In this document: in pieces, positions 62,390 through 64,000 of the stretch
How positions within the stretch are numbered: the first letter of the stretch is position 1
Layout of the letters: each line of letters starts with the position of its first letter
NCBI GenBank assembly: GCA_037147175.1
Contig: JBAWVS010000002.1
Coordinates: 45,293 to 109,292, forward strand
Length of the DNA: 64,000 bases
Reading direction: 5' to 3'
Origin: a bacterium
GTDB lineage: Bacteria > Cyanobacteriota > Vampirovibrionia > Gastranaerophilales > UBA9971
The notes under the pieces: model-generated
What the model was told of the DNA's origin: nothing
Seen by the model: the letters and a program-made list of their open reading frames with translations, nothing else
Database searches by the model: none
Translations under genes and position numbers: made by a program

Positions 62390-63412
62390 ATGAGAAGAAT
62401 AATTGACGCAAATTTAAATAGAGCCACCGAAGCGCTCAGGGTAATAGAGGAAATCGCAAGATTTTACCTTGATAACGAGAATTTATGCACTCAAATAAAA
62501 TATTTTAGGCATGAATTGGCTGGAGTTATCGATTTAAACTATGCAGCTTTGCTTAAAAGCAGAGATACAGAAGGCGATGTTGGGACTGATGTTGTAAATA
62601 ATACCGAAAAACTGGATATTTTAGATATTTTCAAGGCAAATTTTAAAAGATTGCAGCAGGCGCTCAGGGTTTTAGCCGAGTACGGTCAGGCAGAGGGCAT
62701 TGATATATCGGTATTTGAAAAAACAAGATATGAATCTTATACTCTGGAGAAAAATATGTTTGAAGAATTATCCAAAAAATTAAAATTAAAAAGGCTTGAA
62801 GACAAAAAATTATATCTGGTAACTGACAGAAAGAGCTTTTCGTCTGTTGATGAGTTTTTAGACGCTGTAGCTGCTTCGCTTAAGGGCGGAGTTCAAATAG
62901 TTCAGCTAAGGGAAAAAACAGCAACCGCAAAGGAACTTATTGAACTTGGCAGAAAAGTAAAAGAACTCTGCGCACTTTATGATGCGCTTTTTATTATAAA
63001 TGACAGGGTTGATATTGCTCATATAGTGGGCGCAGACGGTGTGCATTTAGGGCAGGATGATATTAATATTGATTCTGCAAGGCATATACTCGGCAAAGAT
63101 ACCATAATAGGGATTTCCACCCATGAGCCGGAACAGGCAGAAAAAGCTGTTAAGTCAGGAGCTGACTATATAGGAGTAGGTCCTGTTTTTGAAACCCCGA
63201 CCAAGCCGGGAAGAAAGTCCGTAGGTCTAGAATACGTTGAATGGGCGTCTGAAAATGTTAATATTCCCTGGTTTGCAATAGGCGGAATAGATTCAGAAAA
63301 CATTTCCGAAGTTTTAAAGGCAGGTGCTTCTCGAGTTGCAGTTGTAAGGGCAATAATTAACGCCGAAAACCCTGAGGCATCGGCGTTGAATTTTTTAGAA
63401 AACTTGTCTTGA
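62390..63412 (+). CDS. thiE: Thiamine-phosphate synthase with N-terminal ThiD2-type domain
   Basis: 340 residues. N-terminal domain (about 1-125; RRIIDANLNRATEALRVIEE, QQALRVLAEYGQ) is the ThiD2/YjbQ-unlike extension found fused to ThiE in cyanobacteria and related bacteria. The C-terminal TIM barrel is ThiE: LYLVTDRKSF, GGVQIVQLREKTATAKEL, FIINDRVDIA, GADGVHLGQDD, GADYIGVGPVFETPTKPG and FAIGGIDSENI. It couples HMP-PP with thiazole phosphate to make TMP. It supplies the cofactor needed by the decarboxylase at 6.8 kb. The start ATG follows a TATAAT box directly. Confidence 0.93.
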   Translation: MRRIIDANLNRATEALRVIEEIARFYLDNENLCTQIKYFRHELAGVIDLNYAALLKSRDTEGDVGTDVVNNTEKLDILDIFKANFKRLQQALRVLAEYGQAEGIDISVFEKTRYESYTLEKNMFEELSKKLKLKRLEDKKLYLVTDRKSFSSVDEFLDAVAASLKGGVQIVQLREKTATAKELIELGRKVKELCALYDALFIINDRVDIAHIVGADGVHLGQDDINIDSARHILGKDTIIGISTHEPEQAEKAVKSGADYIGVGPVFETPTKPGRKSVGLEYVEWASENVNIPWFAIGGIDSENISEVLKAGASRVAVVRAIINAENPEASALNFLENLS

Positions 63413-63413
63413 T

Positions 63414-63872
63414 TTATTTAGTTCGAGATTCTATTTTTTGGAAGAATTTTTCAAGCAGACCAATAGCTTCGGTTTTTCCATACAAAGGATCTCCTTGGCA
63501 AAAACCTACAGTACCTTTTACCATCTTTCTTAAATCTTCTGCAAATTGCTCACATCCATCTTTTGCTTTTACCGCTATTTCCGGCAAAGTACCTTTATCA
63601 GAACTACCTGAAAGCAATTCAATATTTAAAAATTTTGCAGGATTTTTTAAAAATGACAAAAACGCTTTATCTGAAATCGCTGCATCTATATAAGCGTCAA
63701 CGCGTCCGTTAAATAATTTAGCATTTCCGCATGGATTACCAATTTTATAAGTACGTGCTTCACTTGCTGAATAAACTAATGCTTTCGCCAAATTTTCTGC
63801 AACTTCTCGTTTTCCGCTAAAAGATAGCTGTTGTTTGTTCTGTTGAATTGGATTAAATGCTACATTCATCAT
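63414..63872 (-). CDS. Hypothetical protein, 152 residues
   Basis: Family not recognised. N-terminus VAFNPIQQNKQQLSFSGKRE, a polar lead with an F-S-G motif, then helical sequence (AENLAKALVYSASEAR), four Cys in the whole protein, and a C-terminal helix (AIGLLEKFFQKIESRTK). No signal peptide. AAAGGA lies upstream of the ATG-ATG start. Its stop lies 2 bases from the thiE stop (convergent). It resembles the 51247-51669 protein in overall style, which may reflect a lineage-specific group. Confidence 0.65.
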   Translation of the reverse strand: MMNVAFNPIQQNKQQLSFSGKREVAENLAKALVYSASEARTYKIGNPCGNAKLFNGRVDAYIDAAISDKAFLSFLKNPAKFLNIELLSGSSDKGTLPEIAVKAKDGCEQFAEDLRKMVKGTVGFCQGDPLYGKTEAIGLLEKFFQKIESRTK

Positions 63873-64000
63873 TTTTTGTTTTTCCTTTTTTTATAAATTT
63901 TATTTATCAACTTCTGTATATTTAAAATAACCTCAAGAAAAAAGTTGCTAGTGTTCAGTTAAGTTAAAAGTTTAGAACAAATTTTCTTTTTTCACGTCTT

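Overview
This AT-rich window carries about 58 genes, mostly housekeeping and tightly packed in short operons on both strands. No rRNA or tRNA gene was recognised. The gene set points to a non-photosynthetic, two-membrane, probably anaerobic or microaerophilic bacterium of the cyanobacterial line (Melainabacteria/Vampirovibrionia-like). Arguments for this are a ThiD2-ThiE fusion thiamine-phosphate synthase, HflX with the N-terminal domain seen in cyanobacteria, plant/cyanobacterial-style glutamate-cysteine ligase, LL-diaminopimelate aminotransferase, lipoproteins, and superoxide reductase plus ferritin. No photosynthesis gene is present. The taxonomic call is an inference from gene content.

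Layout. 1-9.4 kb: SPOR-domain protein, ispE (with a foreign in-frame insert) and rsmA, gshA, a small gene with a 10-base G/C homopolymer, metX, a thiamine-diphosphate 2-oxoacid decarboxylase, superoxide reductase and ferritin. 9.4-15.8 kb: guaA, guaB, a zinc-ribbon protein, hflX (apparent ATT start), and an exported metallophosphoesterase. 16-25.7 kb: tadA, a K+ channel with RCK domain, sppA, a Yip1-like membrane protein, argS, pilT, then dnaG-rpoD. 25.8-29.6 kb: a three-gene nitrogenase-like operon (H-, D- and K-like) that lacks key nitrogenase ligands and has no nifB/E/N partner in the window. 29.6-36.4 kb, minus strand: exported thioredoxin, glgC, lepA, an amino-acid racemase, a methyltransferase, apt and an oppF-type ATPase. 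36.9-41.8 kb: treY-treZ, which with glgC links glycogen-type glucan metabolism to trehalose. 42-48.4 kb: a FtsB/DivIC-like protein, a GT-C membrane glycosyltransferase, dapL, two Flp-type pilins, and a GAF/HD-GYP-like protein with altered metal ligands. 48.6-53.3 kb: a GXGXG-GltD-ferredoxin fusion, queC and a HEAT-repeat protein. 53.4-64 kb: a Pro-Thr repeat protein, sensor kinase, BlaI-type regulator, TadE-like pseudopilin, cysteine-cluster protein, rpsU (57 codons, TTG start), HIT protein, a TPR protein, MutT and thiE.

Main points of interest: (1) the nitrogenase-like HDK operon, whose ligand pattern suggests one [4Fe-4S]-type cluster shared between subunits (three Cys from D, at most one from K) rather than a P-cluster, and whose D subunit keeps the cofactor Cys but not the cofactor His; (2) a roughly 165-residue insert inside IspE that resembles a phage-type polyvalent-protein domain and carries a perfect 12-bp palindrome with a nested stem; (3) a C(10) tract early in a small gene, where gain or loss of one base truncates the protein; (4) dispersed palindromic repeats whose conserved end supplies stop codons of neighbouring genes. 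All family calls were made by eye; no database search was possible.
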